Below are positions 24,816 through 33,246 of a stretch of 64,000 nt of DNA, piece after piece; within the stretch, counting starts at the first letter, position 1; each line of letters begins with the position of its first letter. The stretch lies in the NCBI RefSeq assembly GCF_900176515.1, contig NZ_FWXV01000001.1:620001-684000 (forward strand), given 5' to 3'. The position numbers and the translations under genes were made by a program. Below the pieces are notes generated by a model. That model had not been told where the DNA came from. It made no database searches and saw nothing but the letters and a program-made list of their open reading frames with translations. Source of the DNA: Kibdelosporangium aridum (GTDB lineage: Bacteria; Actinomycetota; Actinomycetes; Mycobacteriales; Pseudonocardiaceae).

Positions 24816-25856
24816 TTACGGCTCGATTGTCACCTTGATGGCCTCGCCGGTGCTCACCGTGTGGATCGCGTCGAGCACGCCGTCCAGCGGCATCCGGTGC
24901 GTGATCAGGTCGTCGACCGGCACCGCGCCGGACGCGATCAGTTCGAGCGCACGTTTGTTGTGGTCCGGGCTCGAGCCGTTGGCGCCGACGATCGTCAGCT
25001 CGCGGTAGTGCACGAGGTTGGAATCGCAGGCGATGATCGGGTTGTCCTTGGGCAGGCCGCCGAAGAAGCTGATCCGGCCGCGCCTCGCGGCCATCTTCAG
25101 GCCGTCTTCCTGTGCCTTGCCCGCGGCTGCGGCCGTGATCACCACGTCGACGCCACGTCCGTCGGTCAGTCGCAGCACTTCCTCGATCGGGTCGACGTCC
25201 GCCGAGCAGATCGCCGCGTCCGGCTTGACCAGCGCAGCCGCCATCTCCAAGCGTTGACGTGACAACTCGACGAGGTACACGGCCTCCGCGCCACGCGCTC
25301 GGGCGAGCCGCACGTGCAGGCAGCCGATCGGCCCGGCGCCGACCACGACGACGGTGTCGCCTTCGCCGACGCGAGCCAGTTCCTGTCCGTTGAGGACACA
25401 CGCGAAGGGTTCCGCCACCGAGGCTTCCGCATACGACAGCGACTCCGGGATCCGGTTAACGCCGTCCACTTTGAGCACCGCGTGCGGCACGATCATGTAC
25501 TCGGCGAAGCCACCGTCGTAGTGGTAGCCCATTGACCGCTGGTTGGGGCAGATCGTCATCCAGCCGCGCTTGCAGTCCGGGCACTCGCCACACGGAATCG
25601 CGGCGATGACCTGGACGCGGTCACCGGCCTGCCAGCCGTCGACGTTCGAGCCGACCTCGACGACCTCGCCCGCGATCTCGTGGCCGATCACCCGGGGCGG
25701 GTCGATGTGGTGGTGCCCGTGCCGGAAGATCTTCAGGTCCGTCCCGCACGTGGAACAGTTGTGCACCTTCAGCTTGAGCTCGTCGGGTCCCGCCGACGGC
25801 TCGGGCGCCTCCTCGATGCGGATGTCCCCTGGCGCGTAGAAGCGCGCGACCTTCAC
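24816..25856 (-). CDS. Zinc-dependent MDR dehydrogenase, hexitol-phosphate dehydrogenase-like
   Basis: The protein has 346 residues from GTG 25856, which shares its G with the upstream EIIA stop (TAGTG). It has catalytic-zinc residues Cys and His (STCGTDLK ... GHEIAGEVVEVG), a structural zinc set (CGECPDCKRGWMTICPNQ) and a Rossmann motif (VVVVGAGPIGCLHVRLAR). The family oxidises sugar alcohols such as sorbitol, L-iditol or galactitol-1-phosphate. Placed last in a mannitol-type PTS operon, it probably oxidises the phosphorylated hexitol entering through the PTS. Which hexitol is not decided by sequence. Confidence 0.88.
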   Translation of the reverse strand: MKVARFYAPGDIRIEEAPEPSAGPDELKLKVHNCSTCGTDLKIFRHGHHHIDPPRVIGHEIAGEVVEVGSNVDGWQAGDRVQVIAAIPCGECPDCKRGWMTICPNQRSMGYHYDGGFAEYMIVPHAVLKVDGVNRIPESLSYAEASVAEPFACVLNGQELARVGEGDTVVVVGAGPIGCLHVRLARARGAEAVYLVELSRQRLEMAAALVKPDAAICSADVDPIEEVLRLTDGRGVDVVITAAAAGKAQEDGLKMAARRGRISFFGGLPKDNPIIACDSNLVHYRELTIVGANGSSPDHNKRALELIASGAVPVDDLITHRMPLDGVLDAIHTVSTGEAIKVTIEP

Positions 25857-26323
25857 TAGTCCTTCTCCTCGTCGATCGACTGCAGCAGGTCCAGCACCGT
25901 CCCGGCGTCGGCCGCCTGCCGCAACTTGGCGGCCTTCTCGCTGTCCATCAGCACCTGGGCCAGCGCGGAGAGGATCCCGACCTGCTCGGATCCGTTCGCC
26001 GCGATGCCGACGCACAGCTGGACCGTGTTGCCGGGGCCCCACTCCACGCCATCGGGGAACTGCAGGACCACGAGCGTCGTGCGTTTCACGTACTGACGTG
26101 CCTGGTCCGTGCCGTGGGGGATCGCGACGCCTTCACCGATGAAGGTCGACAACGACTCCTCACGTTCGTGCATCGCCGGCAGGTACTCCGCCTCGACCGC
26201 ACCGAGCTCGAGCAGGGCGCGACCGCACTGGTCGATCGCGTCCGCCCGATCCTTCGCGGTGCGGCCGAGGAGGATGCCTTCGGCCGTGAGCAGCGAGGTC
26301 CGCTCAGTCGGCAAGTGACCCAC
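25856..26323 (-). CDS. PTS EIIA component (mannitol/fructose type)
   Basis: The protein has 155 residues with the EIIA-type-2 fold. The phosphoryl-accepting histidine lies in GEGVAIPHGTDQARQYV (His70). It takes phosphate from HPr and passes it to the EIIB Cys. The gene overlaps the EIIB gene by 20 bases and the dehydrogenase start by one base, so translation is tightly coupled. EIIA, EIIB and EIIC are separate polypeptides here, while enteric MtlA is one chain. Confidence 0.92.
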   Translation of the reverse strand: MGHLPTERTSLLTAEGILLGRTAKDRADAIDQCGRALLELGAVEAEYLPAMHEREESLSTFIGEGVAIPHGTDQARQYVKRTTLVVLQFPDGVEWGPGNTVQLCVGIAANGSEQVGILSALAQVLMDSEKAAKLRQAADAGTVLDLLQSIDEEKD

Positions 26324-26612
26324 CGTCCCGTATCGCGGCCTCGACCTTGTCGAACACCGGGTCGCCGAGGAAGCTCTGGAACCCGAGTACCACCGTTTCT
26401 CCCGTGGTCTTGCGGGCCCTGGCCAGCAGCGTCGTCTGGCACAGCACGAGATCCGCGTCCTGCGGGATGTCGTTGACCGGCGTGTGGGTGACCGAGACCT
26501 TGTACGGCTTGAGCCGCTTGGCCAGCTGGGACGCGACCATCACGCTGCTGCCCATCCCGGCGTCGCAGGCGATGACGACCTTCTTGATCGCGGACCCTTC
26601 GATGCTGCTCAT
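26304..26612 (-). CDS. PTS EIIB component (mannitol type)
   Basis: The protein has 102 residues. The active-site cysteine is Cys16 in VVIACDAGMGSSVMVASQLAK, the classic mannitol IIB loop. Later motifs VNDIPQDADLVLCQTTL also fit. It transfers phosphate from EIIA to the incoming hexitol in EIIC. The start ATG has AAGGAAAG about 8 bases upstream. It lies 14 bases downstream of the EIIC stop. Confidence 0.93.
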   Translation of the reverse strand: MSSIEGSAIKKVVIACDAGMGSSVMVASQLAKRLKPYKVSVTHTPVNDIPQDADLVLCQTTLLARARKTTGETVVLGFQSFLGDPVFDKVEAAIRDGGSLAD

Positions 26613-26626
26613 GTCAGGCTTTCCTT

Positions 26627-27727
26627 TCAGGACTTGACAGTCCCGCCGTTGGCGACTTCCTGCTCACGTTCGGCCTTCCGCGCGTCCCTGCCGAACTTCA
26701 GCAACAGCGACGCGATGATGAACGACACCGCCGCGGAGATCACCACACCGGCGAGCACGCCGAGCCAACCGCCCTTGGGGGTCACGGCGAGTACCGCGAA
26801 GATACTGCCGGGCGAAGGTGTGGCGGTCAGGCCCGCGCCGAAGATGCTGAAGACGAGCACGCCGGACGCACCACCCGCGATGGCGGCCAGGATCAGCCGC
26901 GGCGCCGCGAGGATGTAGGGGAAGTAGATCTCGTGGATCCCGCCGAGGAACTGGATCACGATCGCGCCGGGTGCTGTCGCCCGTGCCGCCCGTGCACCGA
27001 ACAGTGCCAGCGCGACCAGGATGCCGAGACCGGGGCCCGGGTTGGGTTCGATCAGAAACTCAATGGCCTTGCCGGTCTCCGCCGAGTGCGTGACACCCAG
27101 CGGGGACAGTACACCGTGGTTGATGGCGTTGTTGAGGAACAACACCTTCGCGGGCTCGACGATCACCGACACCAGCGGCAGCAGGTGCGCGTCCAGCAGG
27201 AACTGCACTCCGTTGCCCAGCGCCTTGGTGATTGCCTCGACGACCGGCCCGATTGCCAGCGAACCCAGCACGGCCATGGCACCGCCGATGATGCCCGCGC
27301 TGAAGTTGTCGACCAGCATCTTGAAACCGGGGCCGACCTTCTCGCCGACCGAGTTGTCCCACAGCTTCAGCAGGAACGCCGCGAGCGGACCGATCAGCAT
27401 GGCGCCGAGGAACATCGGCACGTCGGCACCGACCGCGATACCGACGGTCGCCACGGCGCCGACCACGGCACCACGCTGCCCGTGTACCAACCGGCCGCCT
27501 GTGTAACCGATCAGGACCGGCAGCAGCAGCTTGACCATCGGATCGACGAGTTCGGCCAGCTGCTCGTTCGGCAACCAGCCCGACGGGATGAACAGCGCGG
27601 TGATCAGGCCCCAGGCGATGAATGCGCCGATATTGGGCATCACCATGCCGGCGAGGTGGCCGCCGAAGCGTTGCACCGAGGCCCGCAACTGGTGCGCTCG
27701 CGATGGCGCGTCTTCAGTCTTTGTCAT
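26627..27727 (-). CDS. PTS EIIC component (mannitol-type hexitol permease)
   Basis: The protein has 366 residues from ATG 27727, preceded by AGGAAG; a longer frame upstream would run into the kinase gene and is rejected. It is a polytopic membrane protein with MtlA motifs: GMVMPNIGAFIAWGLITALF near the N-terminus, LFLNNAINHGVLSPLG, and the substrate-site loop IQFLGGIHEIYFPYILAAP. There is no fused IIA or IIB domain. It imports and phosphorylates a hexitol, most likely mannitol. The C-terminal tail is basic and cytoplasmic. Confidence 0.93.
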   Translation of the reverse strand: MTKTEDAPSRAHQLRASVQRFGGHLAGMVMPNIGAFIAWGLITALFIPSGWLPNEQLAELVDPMVKLLLPVLIGYTGGRLVHGQRGAVVGAVATVGIAVGADVPMFLGAMLIGPLAAFLLKLWDNSVGEKVGPGFKMLVDNFSAGIIGGAMAVLGSLAIGPVVEAITKALGNGVQFLLDAHLLPLVSVIVEPAKVLFLNNAINHGVLSPLGVTHSAETGKAIEFLIEPNPGPGLGILVALALFGARAARATAPGAIVIQFLGGIHEIYFPYILAAPRLILAAIAGGASGVLVFSIFGAGLTATPSPGSIFAVLAVTPKGGWLGVLAGVVISAAVSFIIASLLLKFGRDARKAEREQEVANGGTVKS

Positions 27728-27756
27728 CGTCGACACTTCCTGTACTGGTGGTGCTT

Positions 27757-28701
27757 TCAGTTGTCCCCGCGTAGTTCCCGGCCTGCTGTGATCCGTGGGT
27801 GCACCTCGACGAGGTGCGGCCGGAGGTCGTCCGGCCTCGGCATGGTGCTGCCCGGCAGCGACACCGCTGCCGCGCCCCACGCCACTGCGGACACCAGTGC
27901 CTGGCGTCCCTTTCCTCCTCCGGCGAGGAAACCGGCGAGCATCGCGTCACCGGCCCCCACCGAGCTTCGGGCGAGCACGACCGGCGCTTCGGCGTGCCAT
28001 GTTCCCGTACCGTCGACAAGCACGGCTCCGTCTTGGCCAAGACTGGCCAAAACTGCTTGCGCGCCAAGGGACCGCAGTTCTTGCGCGGCCTCGATGACGT
28101 CGCCGAACGTCGACAACGGACGGTCGACGGCCTCTTCGAGCTCGTGGCGGTTCGGCTTGATCAACGTTGGGCCTGACGCGAGGGCTGCGCGCAGGGCCGG
28201 GCCGCTGGTGTCGACGACGACCGGGATGTCCTCGTCGGCAAGGCGGGTGATCAGTCCGGCGTAGAAGTCGTCACGCACGCCTGGCGGGAGACTGCCTGCC
28301 AGTACGACGTTGGACGCCTTGTGGGAGGCGTTGATGATCGCGTCGGCCAGTGCCGCGGTCTCGTCTTCGCTCAGCCGTGCGCCTGGCTCGTTCAGCTTGG
28401 TCACGGTCGCGTCCGGCTCGATCACGCTGACGTTCATCCGTACCGGGCCCAGCGTGGGCACCCGTACGACGTCGATGCTGTAGTCGCTGAGCAGGCTGAT
28501 CAGCTGCTCGCCTTCGGCACCGCCCGCTGGAACGACCGCGCGGGCCTTGATCCCGTTGCACACCAACGCCCTGGCGACGTTGATCCCCTTGCCGCCCGGC
28601 TGGACGTGCACACCGGTGGCCCGGTGCAGTCCGCCTCGCACGAGCGCGCCCACCTCGACCGTCCGGTCGATGCTCGGGTTCGCCGTCACCGTGACGATCA
28701 C
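27757..28701 (-). CDS. PfkB family sugar kinase, 1-phosphofructokinase-like
   Basis: The protein has 314 residues from GTG 28701 (MIVTVTANPSIDRTVEV), the usual FruK/LacC N-terminus. A GTG 12 bases upstream is unlikely because the GGGAGG RBS would abut it. PfkB signatures are PGGKGINVARAL (N-terminal) and SSVGAGDAMLAGFLAG (C-terminal, catalytic Asp in GAGD). It phosphorylates fructose-1-phosphate or a related hexose phosphate such as tagatose-6-phosphate. It is the first gene of the five-gene PTS operon and divergent from the DeoR regulator. Confidence 0.9.
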   Translation of the reverse strand: MIVTVTANPSIDRTVEVGALVRGGLHRATGVHVQPGGKGINVARALVCNGIKARAVVPAGGAEGEQLISLLSDYSIDVVRVPTLGPVRMNVSVIEPDATVTKLNEPGARLSEDETAALADAIINASHKASNVVLAGSLPPGVRDDFYAGLITRLADEDIPVVVDTSGPALRAALASGPTLIKPNRHELEEAVDRPLSTFGDVIEAAQELRSLGAQAVLASLGQDGAVLVDGTGTWHAEAPVVLARSSVGAGDAMLAGFLAGGGKGRQALVSAVAWGAAAVSLPGSTMPRPDDLRPHLVEVHPRITAGRELRGDN

Positions 28702-28806
28702 GCTCGTTGCCACCTCCCATGTGGTTCAACGCACACCCAACGTGGATTTAAGTGATTGTGCATGTGTTCATGTGGGTTTGCAAGACCTAGGTGTTGCTGG
28801 CGCGCA

Positions 28807-28817
28807 TAAATCAACAT
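28807..28817. promoter_or_regulatory. Putative DeoR-regulator box, copy 1
   Basis: TAAATCAACAT lies 11 bases upstream of the deoR-family start, in the divergent promoter of the PTS operon. An identical 11-mer stands before ptsH (29607-29617). An ATGTGGTTCAAC box (28719-28730) near the kinase start has a partial inverted counterpart GTTTGAACCACGT at 29585-29597. Such sequence sharing fits sites for one local repressor. Confidence 0.55.
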
Positions 28818-28828
28818 AAAGTCACACC

Positions 28829-29590
28829 ATGTACGCGGAGGAACGGCAGCAAGTGATCCTCGAGAGGGCCAGGGCGAAGGGACGCGTCGACGTCGCCGCG
28901 CTGGCTGAGGAGTTCGACGTCACCACCGAGACGATCCGTCGTGACCTGACCGTCTTGGAACGGCACGGTGTGCTGCGCCGCGTGCACGGCGGCGCGATAC
29001 CGGTGGAGCGGCTCGGCTTCGAGCCCGCGTTGTCGGTACGCGAGACCGTGATGACCGAGGAGAAGGACCGGATCGCCAAGGCCGCTCTGGCCGAGTTGCC
29101 GGAGTCCGGGACGATTCTCCTGGACGCAGGCACGACGACCGCGCGGATGGCTGATGCGTTGCCTGTGGACCGTGAGTTGACCGTGGTCACGCATTCGGTG
29201 AACATCGCACTGTCATTGATCACGCGTCCGAATGTGACAGTGATGCTTGTCGGTGGCCGGTTGCGCAGCCGGACCTTGGCTTCTGTGGACGCTTGGGCTT
29301 TGCAGGCGCTTCGGGACACGTTCGTCGAGGTCGTGTTCATCGCCACGAACGGGGTTTCGGTCGACCGGGGCCTGACCACGCCGGATCCCGCGGAGGCGAT
29401 GGTCAAGAAGGCCGCGATCGCGAGCGGACGTCGATGTGTACTGCTGGCCGACCACACGAAGGTCGGCAACGACCACTTCTCGCGCTTCGCCGATCTCGGC
29501 GACATCGACACCTTTATCACCGATACCGGGATCGACGACGCCGTTGCCGATGAGATCTCTGCCGTGGGACCCCGCGTAGTCCAAGTTTGA
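28829..29590 (+). CDS. DeoR family transcriptional regulator
   Basis: The protein has 253 residues. The N-terminal HTH reads VDVAALAEEFDVTTETIRRDLTVLERHGVLRRVHGGAI. The C-terminal DeoR sensor domain has TILLDAGTTTARMADAL and ADHTKVGNDHFSRFADL, a sugar-phosphate-binding fold. It is divergent from the PTS/kinase operon and directly upstream of the HPr gene, so it probably represses both, with a fructose- or hexitol-phosphate as inducer. Repeated boxes flank the gene on both sides. Confidence 0.93.
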   Translation: MYAEERQQVILERARAKGRVDVAALAEEFDVTTETIRRDLTVLERHGVLRRVHGGAIPVERLGFEPALSVRETVMTEEKDRIAKAALAELPESGTILLDAGTTTARMADALPVDRELTVVTHSVNIALSLITRPNVTVMLVGGRLRSRTLASVDAWALQALRDTFVEVVFIATNGVSVDRGLTTPDPAEAMVKKAAIASGRRCVLLADHTKVGNDHFSRFADLGDIDTFITDTGIDDAVADEISAVGPRVVQV

Positions 29591-29606
29591 ACCACGTAAA
29601 ACAAAC

Positions 29607-29617
29607 TAAATCAACAT
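29607..29617. promoter_or_regulatory. Putative DeoR-regulator box, copy 2
   Basis: TAAATCAACAT is identical to 28807-28817 and lies 63 bases upstream of the HPr start. An inverted repeat AACCAC (29631-29636) / GTGGTT (29644-29649) follows it. It probably allows ptsH to respond to the same regulator as the hexitol operon. Confidence 0.55.
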
Positions 29618-29680
29618 GAAACCCTTGCTCAACCACATCGGCCGTGGTTACCGTGAGCTTCTCTGCGACGGAGGAGAACC

Positions 29681-29959
29681 ATGGCGACCAAGCGAGTGAA
29701 GATCGCGTCCACTGTGGGGCTGCACGCTCGTCCCGCGGGCCTGTTCGCCCAAGCCGCCGCCCGTCAGCCGGTGCCGGTGCTGATCGGCAGGCCCGGCGAG
29801 AAAGGCGTTGTGGCGTCGAGCATTCTGGCCGTGATGGCACTGGGCGTGAAGTTCGAGGAAGAAGTCGAACTGTCCGCGGAAGGCGACGGTGCCGAGGCGG
29901 CGCTGGAGGAGTTGGCCGAGCTGCTGTCACAGGACCTCGACGCGACGCCGGCGACCTGA
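29681..29959 (+). CDS. ptsH: Phosphocarrier protein HPr
   Basis: The protein has 92 residues. The active histidine is His15 in STVGLHARPAGLFAQ, and the Ser46 region reads VVASSILAVMALG. It carries phosphate from enzyme I to the EIIA encoded by the neighbouring operon. An excellent RBS (GGAGGA) precedes the ATG. Enzyme I is not in the window. Confidence 0.95.
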   Translation: MATKRVKIASTVGLHARPAGLFAQAAARQPVPVLIGRPGEKGVVASSILAVMALGVKFEEEVELSAEGDGAEAALEELAELLSQDLDATPAT

Positions 29960-29979
29960 CCCCTTCCGCTCCTGTGGAT

Positions 29980-30010
29980 TACTGACACTGCAACATTGAC
30001 AGTGTCAGTA
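29980..30010. promoter_or_regulatory. Perfect 11-bp inverted repeat upstream of the MerR-type gene
   Basis: TACTGACACTG (29980-29990) and CAGTGTCAGTA (30000-30010) are exact reverse complements separated by 9 bases, 20 bases before the regulator's GTG start. A further half-site-like TGACAGT follows at 30016-30022. It is almost certainly an operator for autoregulation by the adjacent MerR-type protein. Confidence 0.75.
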
Positions 30011-30030
30011 AAGAGTGACAGTATTGCAGT

Positions 30031-30654
30031 GTGAGCGAGCTGTGGACGATCGAACAGCTCCCGGATCGGGTTGCCGAGCTGCTGGCCGAGGACTACAACG
30101 GCCAGAGCAACGGCCGGGTCCGGGAGTTGCCCGACCGTCGAACGATCCGGTGGTACACCACGATCGGTCTGGTTGACCGACCGGCGGCGACACGTGGGCG
30201 GACGGTGCTGTACGGGCGCCGTCAGCTTTTACAAATCGTCGCGGTCAAGAAACTGCAGGCCACGGGCAACACGCTGGCGAAGATCCAGGAGTTGCTGCTC
30301 GGGGCGACCGACGAACGGCTGGCGGAGCTGGCCGGTGTGGCGCACGTGGACATCGTGCGACCGCAGGTCGAGATCGGGACGTCCGCGCAGTTCTGGAAAG
30401 GGCACGCGCACGACCGTCCTACGGTGCCTACCGATGCAGTTGAGGCCCGCAACGACACTGCAAGAAGCGGCGACACTGTAACGAAGGCGATCCATGGAGT
30501 CCGTCTGGCTGACAGTGTCACGGTCGTACTGGATGCTGCGGATCGTGCGCCGAACGCGGACGAACTCGCGGCCATCGAGGCAGCCGCCGCACCGTTGCTC
30601 GAAGTGCTCGGCCGGCTCGGCCTGGCGCCGACCACTGGAGGGGAAGAAGCATGA
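30031..30654 (+). CDS. MerR family transcriptional regulator
   Basis: The protein has 207 residues from GTG 30031. The winged-helix region reads LPDRRTIRWYTTIGLVDRPAATRGRTVLYGRRQLLQIVAVKKLQ, followed by a helix, as in MerR_1 domains. It has an extended N-terminus with an acidic start. The C-terminal half has a Thr-rich linker and a terminal acidic helix (PNADELAAIEAAAAPLLEVLGRLG) that may be the signal or partner domain. The downstream vWA gene overlaps by 4 bases (ATGA), so the pair is one transcription unit. The coding sequence carries further GACACTG/CAGTGTC sites at 30454-30520. Confidence 0.82.
   Translation: MSELWTIEQLPDRVAELLAEDYNGQSNGRVRELPDRRTIRWYTTIGLVDRPAATRGRTVLYGRRQLLQIVAVKKLQATGNTLAKIQELLLGATDERLAELAGVAHVDIVRPQVEIGTSAQFWKGHAHDRPTVPTDAVEARNDTARSGDTVTKAIHGVRLADSVTVVLDAADRAPNADELAAIEAAAAPLLEVLGRLGLAPTTGGEEA
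30510..30520. promoter_or_regulatory. Palindrome inside the MerR-type gene
   Basis: TGACAGTGTCA is a complete palindrome (centre G) with the same half-site as the upstream operator. Two more half-sites, GACACTG at 30454-30460 and 30472-30478, lie just before it. It could be an intragenic operator used for roadblock-type repression or DNA looping. Confidence 0.5.
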
Positions 30655-33113
30655 GCACGCACGTCGACCTGATCGACACTGAGGCACCTGGTCGGCCGAC
30701 GGAGGACGACGGGCTGGGCTGCCTGCACACGTCGCGCGGCAATCTGCCGCTGGAGTTGATCGACGTCCGCGCGGCAATCACCGGCCTGGCGACCAGCATC
30801 GAAGTCACCCAAGGCTTCCACAATCCGTACGAGGAACCGCTCGAAGCCACATACATCTTCCCGTTACCGCCACGTGCCGCGGTCACCGCGCTGCGCATGG
30901 AGGCCGACGGGCGAGTGGTTGAGGGCGTGCTCAAGGAACGCGGCGCCGCTCGAGAGAGCTACGACCAGGCCATCGCGGAGGGGAAACGCGCGTCGATCGC
31001 CGAAGAGGAACGGCCCGGCGTCTTCACCATGCGCGTCGGCAACATCATGCCCGGCGAGCGCGTCAGCGTGCACCTCACCCTGGCGAGTCATCTGTCCTAT
31101 GAGGACAACGAGGCGACCTTCCGGTTCCCGTTGGTCGTCGCGCCGCGCTACATCCCTGGCGCGGCATTGGCTGGCGAGCAGGTCGGCGACGGTGTCGCCC
31201 GTGACACGGACGCCGTCCCGGACGCGTCCCGGATCAGCCCGCCGGTGCTCCTGCCCGGGTTCCCGAATCCGGTCCAGCTGTCGGTGGTCGTCGACATCGA
31301 CCCGGGTTCCTTGCCGCTGCAGGGAATTTCATCCAGTCTGCACGCGCTGGCCACTTCGGACGCGCCACGGGGGACCCAGGTCCGGCTCGATCCGGGGGAG
31401 CGCGCCGACCGTGACTTCATCCTGCGCCTCCGCTACGGCGCCGACGCGATCAGCACGTCGCTTGCCGTCGTGCCAGAGGACGACTCTGGCGGCACCTTCG
31501 CGTTGACCGTTCTGCCGCCGTCGACCAATGCCCTCGGGCGTCCTCGAGATGTCGTGTTGGTCCTGGACCGCTCGGGCTCAATGGGCGGCTGGAAGATGGT
31601 CGCAGCCCGGCGAGCGGCCGCACGGATCGTGGACACCCTCGGCTCGGCCGACAGATTCGCTGTGCTGGCGTTCGACCACGAGGTCGTCACGCCGCCGACG
31701 TTGTCGTCGTCGTTCGCGGAAGCCAATGACCGCAACCGCTTCGGTGCCGTGGAGTTCCTGTCCGGCTTGGATGCTCGCGGCGGCACCGAGATGCTGCTGC
31801 CGCTGCGCCGCGCCACATCGCTGCTGAGCGAGTCGCCAGACCGTGACCGAGTACTGGTCCTGGTGACTGACGGCCAAATCGGCAATGAAGACCAGTTACT
31901 GCGCGAACTGTCGCAGGCGTTGTCGGGCGTCCGCGTGCACACCGTCGGCATCGACCGTGCGGTCAACGAGGCGTTCCTGCAGCGCCTGGCCGGGTCGTCC
32001 GGCCGGTACGAGCTGGTGGAGTCGGAGGACCGGCTGGACGACGCGATGCAGAACATCCACCGACGCATCGGCGCACCCGTGGCGGTTGGCCTGAGCCTCT
32101 CTTCGTCGGGGCTTGCGGTGGAGGAGGACTCGGTCGCACCGAGCCCGATTCCCGACCTGTTCGAGGGCGTCCCAGTGGTGGTCACCGGCCGCTTCACCGG
32201 CACACCTACCGGATCGGTCACTGTCACCAGCGCCGACAACTGGACCGCCGAAGTCACCGCGACTCCGAGCGACAACCCAAGCCTCGGGGCGCTCTGGGCC
32301 AGGGCACGGATCCGTGACCTTGAAGACCAGTACGTAGCCGGCTTCGGCGACCAAACACCGCTGGAAACCCAGATCATCGACACATCACTGAAGTTCGGAG
32401 TGCTCTCCCGCTTCACGGCGTTCGTCGCGGTCGACCAGCGAGTGGTGAACGAGGGCGGCAAGACCCACAAGGTCACCCAACCCGTCGACCTGCCAAGTGG
32501 CTGGGAAATGCACGCCCCCGTCCCAGCAGCCGGTGCACCCATGGCAGCGGCACCGAGGGCGTACGCGGCAGCCGCGTTCGCTCCACAAAGCCCCGCCTTT
32601 GACGGTTACCAGGGTGGGCCTCCCGCCGCACCAGGTGGCGCCGTCAACCTGAGCGGCCGTCCAGGCCTGACCCCAACTTCCGGCTACGGCAGCGCCGACA
32701 CAAACCAAGGTGCAGCCCCAGGAGGCGCACCGGGTGGCTTCTTCGGCGCACCCCCACCCGCCCGCAAGCGCGGCCGCGGCGGCGCCCAGTCGTTCGAGGA
32801 TCCCGTTGGTCCCACGCCCACAACCTTGGCCGACTTCGTCGCCGAGCAACTGAAGGCTCTCCGCGCAGCGGGGAACGAGCCGACCGCGACCAAAGCTGGT
32901 CTGCTGGCCACCCTTGCCTCAGCGATCCGCATCCGCGTCCCAGCCTGGCAAGCAGCGAACGAACCAGCCAACTCCATCGCTACCCTCGCGGCCCTCGCCA
33001 CCACCCTCGAAACCCCAGTGACGTCCGACGCGGACATCGCCAACCGCTGGAACAGCACCATCACAACCCTGGAGTCGCTGGGAGGTAAGCGAAAGTCCTT
33101 CTGGAAGCGATGA
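30651..33113 (+). CDS. VIT and vWA domain protein
   Basis: The protein has 820 residues. A VIT domain (about 15-145; NPYEEPLEATYIFPLPPRAAV and GKRASIAEEERPGVFTMRVGNI) precedes a vWA domain (about 295-460) with the MIDAS sequence LVLDRSGSMGGWKM and the threonine-containing GGTEMLLPLRRA. A beta-rich region follows, then a Gly/Ala/Pro-rich linker (about 625-725) and a helical C-terminal domain (735-820). There is no signal peptide or membrane segment, so it is cytoplasmic or exported by an unknown path. Proteins of this type resemble inter-alpha-trypsin inhibitor heavy chains and LpqN-like stress proteins. It is paired with the MerR regulator. The function is unknown. Confidence 0.87.
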   Translation: MSTHVDLIDTEAPGRPTEDDGLGCLHTSRGNLPLELIDVRAAITGLATSIEVTQGFHNPYEEPLEATYIFPLPPRAAVTALRMEADGRVVEGVLKERGAARESYDQAIAEGKRASIAEEERPGVFTMRVGNIMPGERVSVHLTLASHLSYEDNEATFRFPLVVAPRYIPGAALAGEQVGDGVARDTDAVPDASRISPPVLLPGFPNPVQLSVVVDIDPGSLPLQGISSSLHALATSDAPRGTQVRLDPGERADRDFILRLRYGADAISTSLAVVPEDDSGGTFALTVLPPSTNALGRPRDVVLVLDRSGSMGGWKMVAARRAAARIVDTLGSADRFAVLAFDHEVVTPPTLSSSFAEANDRNRFGAVEFLSGLDARGGTEMLLPLRRATSLLSESPDRDRVLVLVTDGQIGNEDQLLRELSQALSGVRVHTVGIDRAVNEAFLQRLAGSSGRYELVESEDRLDDAMQNIHRRIGAPVAVGLSLSSSGLAVEEDSVAPSPIPDLFEGVPVVVTGRFTGTPTGSVTVTSADNWTAEVTATPSDNPSLGALWARARIRDLEDQYVAGFGDQTPLETQIIDTSLKFGVLSRFTAFVAVDQRVVNEGGKTHKVTQPVDLPSGWEMHAPVPAAGAPMAAAPRAYAAAAFAPQSPAFDGYQGGPPAAPGGAVNLSGRPGLTPTSGYGSADTNQGAAPGGAPGGFFGAPPPARKRGRGGAQSFEDPVGPTPTTLADFVAEQLKALRAAGNEPTATKAGLLATLASAIRIRVPAWQAANEPANSIATLAALATTLETPVTSDADIANRWNSTITTLESLGGKRKSFWKR

Positions 33114-33130
33114 GCGGCTGATCCGCCGAC

Positions 33131-33166
33131 GCCCCGGATTCCCAGATAACACCGGGAATCCGGGGC
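33131..33166. terminator. Rho-independent-type hairpin
   Basis: GCCCCGGATTCCC (33131-33143) and GGGAATCCGGGGC (33154-33166) form a perfect 13-bp stem with a 10-base loop, 17 bases after the vWA gene stop. It separates it from the convergent methyltransferase gene. Confidence 0.85.
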
Positions 33167-33246
33167 GCGCCGTGGCACCGCGAATTCGGGTCCGCCGCGT
33201 GCTTGTCCGAGGCTTCGGTCAACCTCGCGATGAAGTGCACGTGACG

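Noticed and set aside
26933..28264. 443-residue plus-strand frame opposite the PTS genes
   Set aside because: EIIC and the PfkB kinase on the other strand are certain; the antisense frame is His/Arg/Gln-rich noise.
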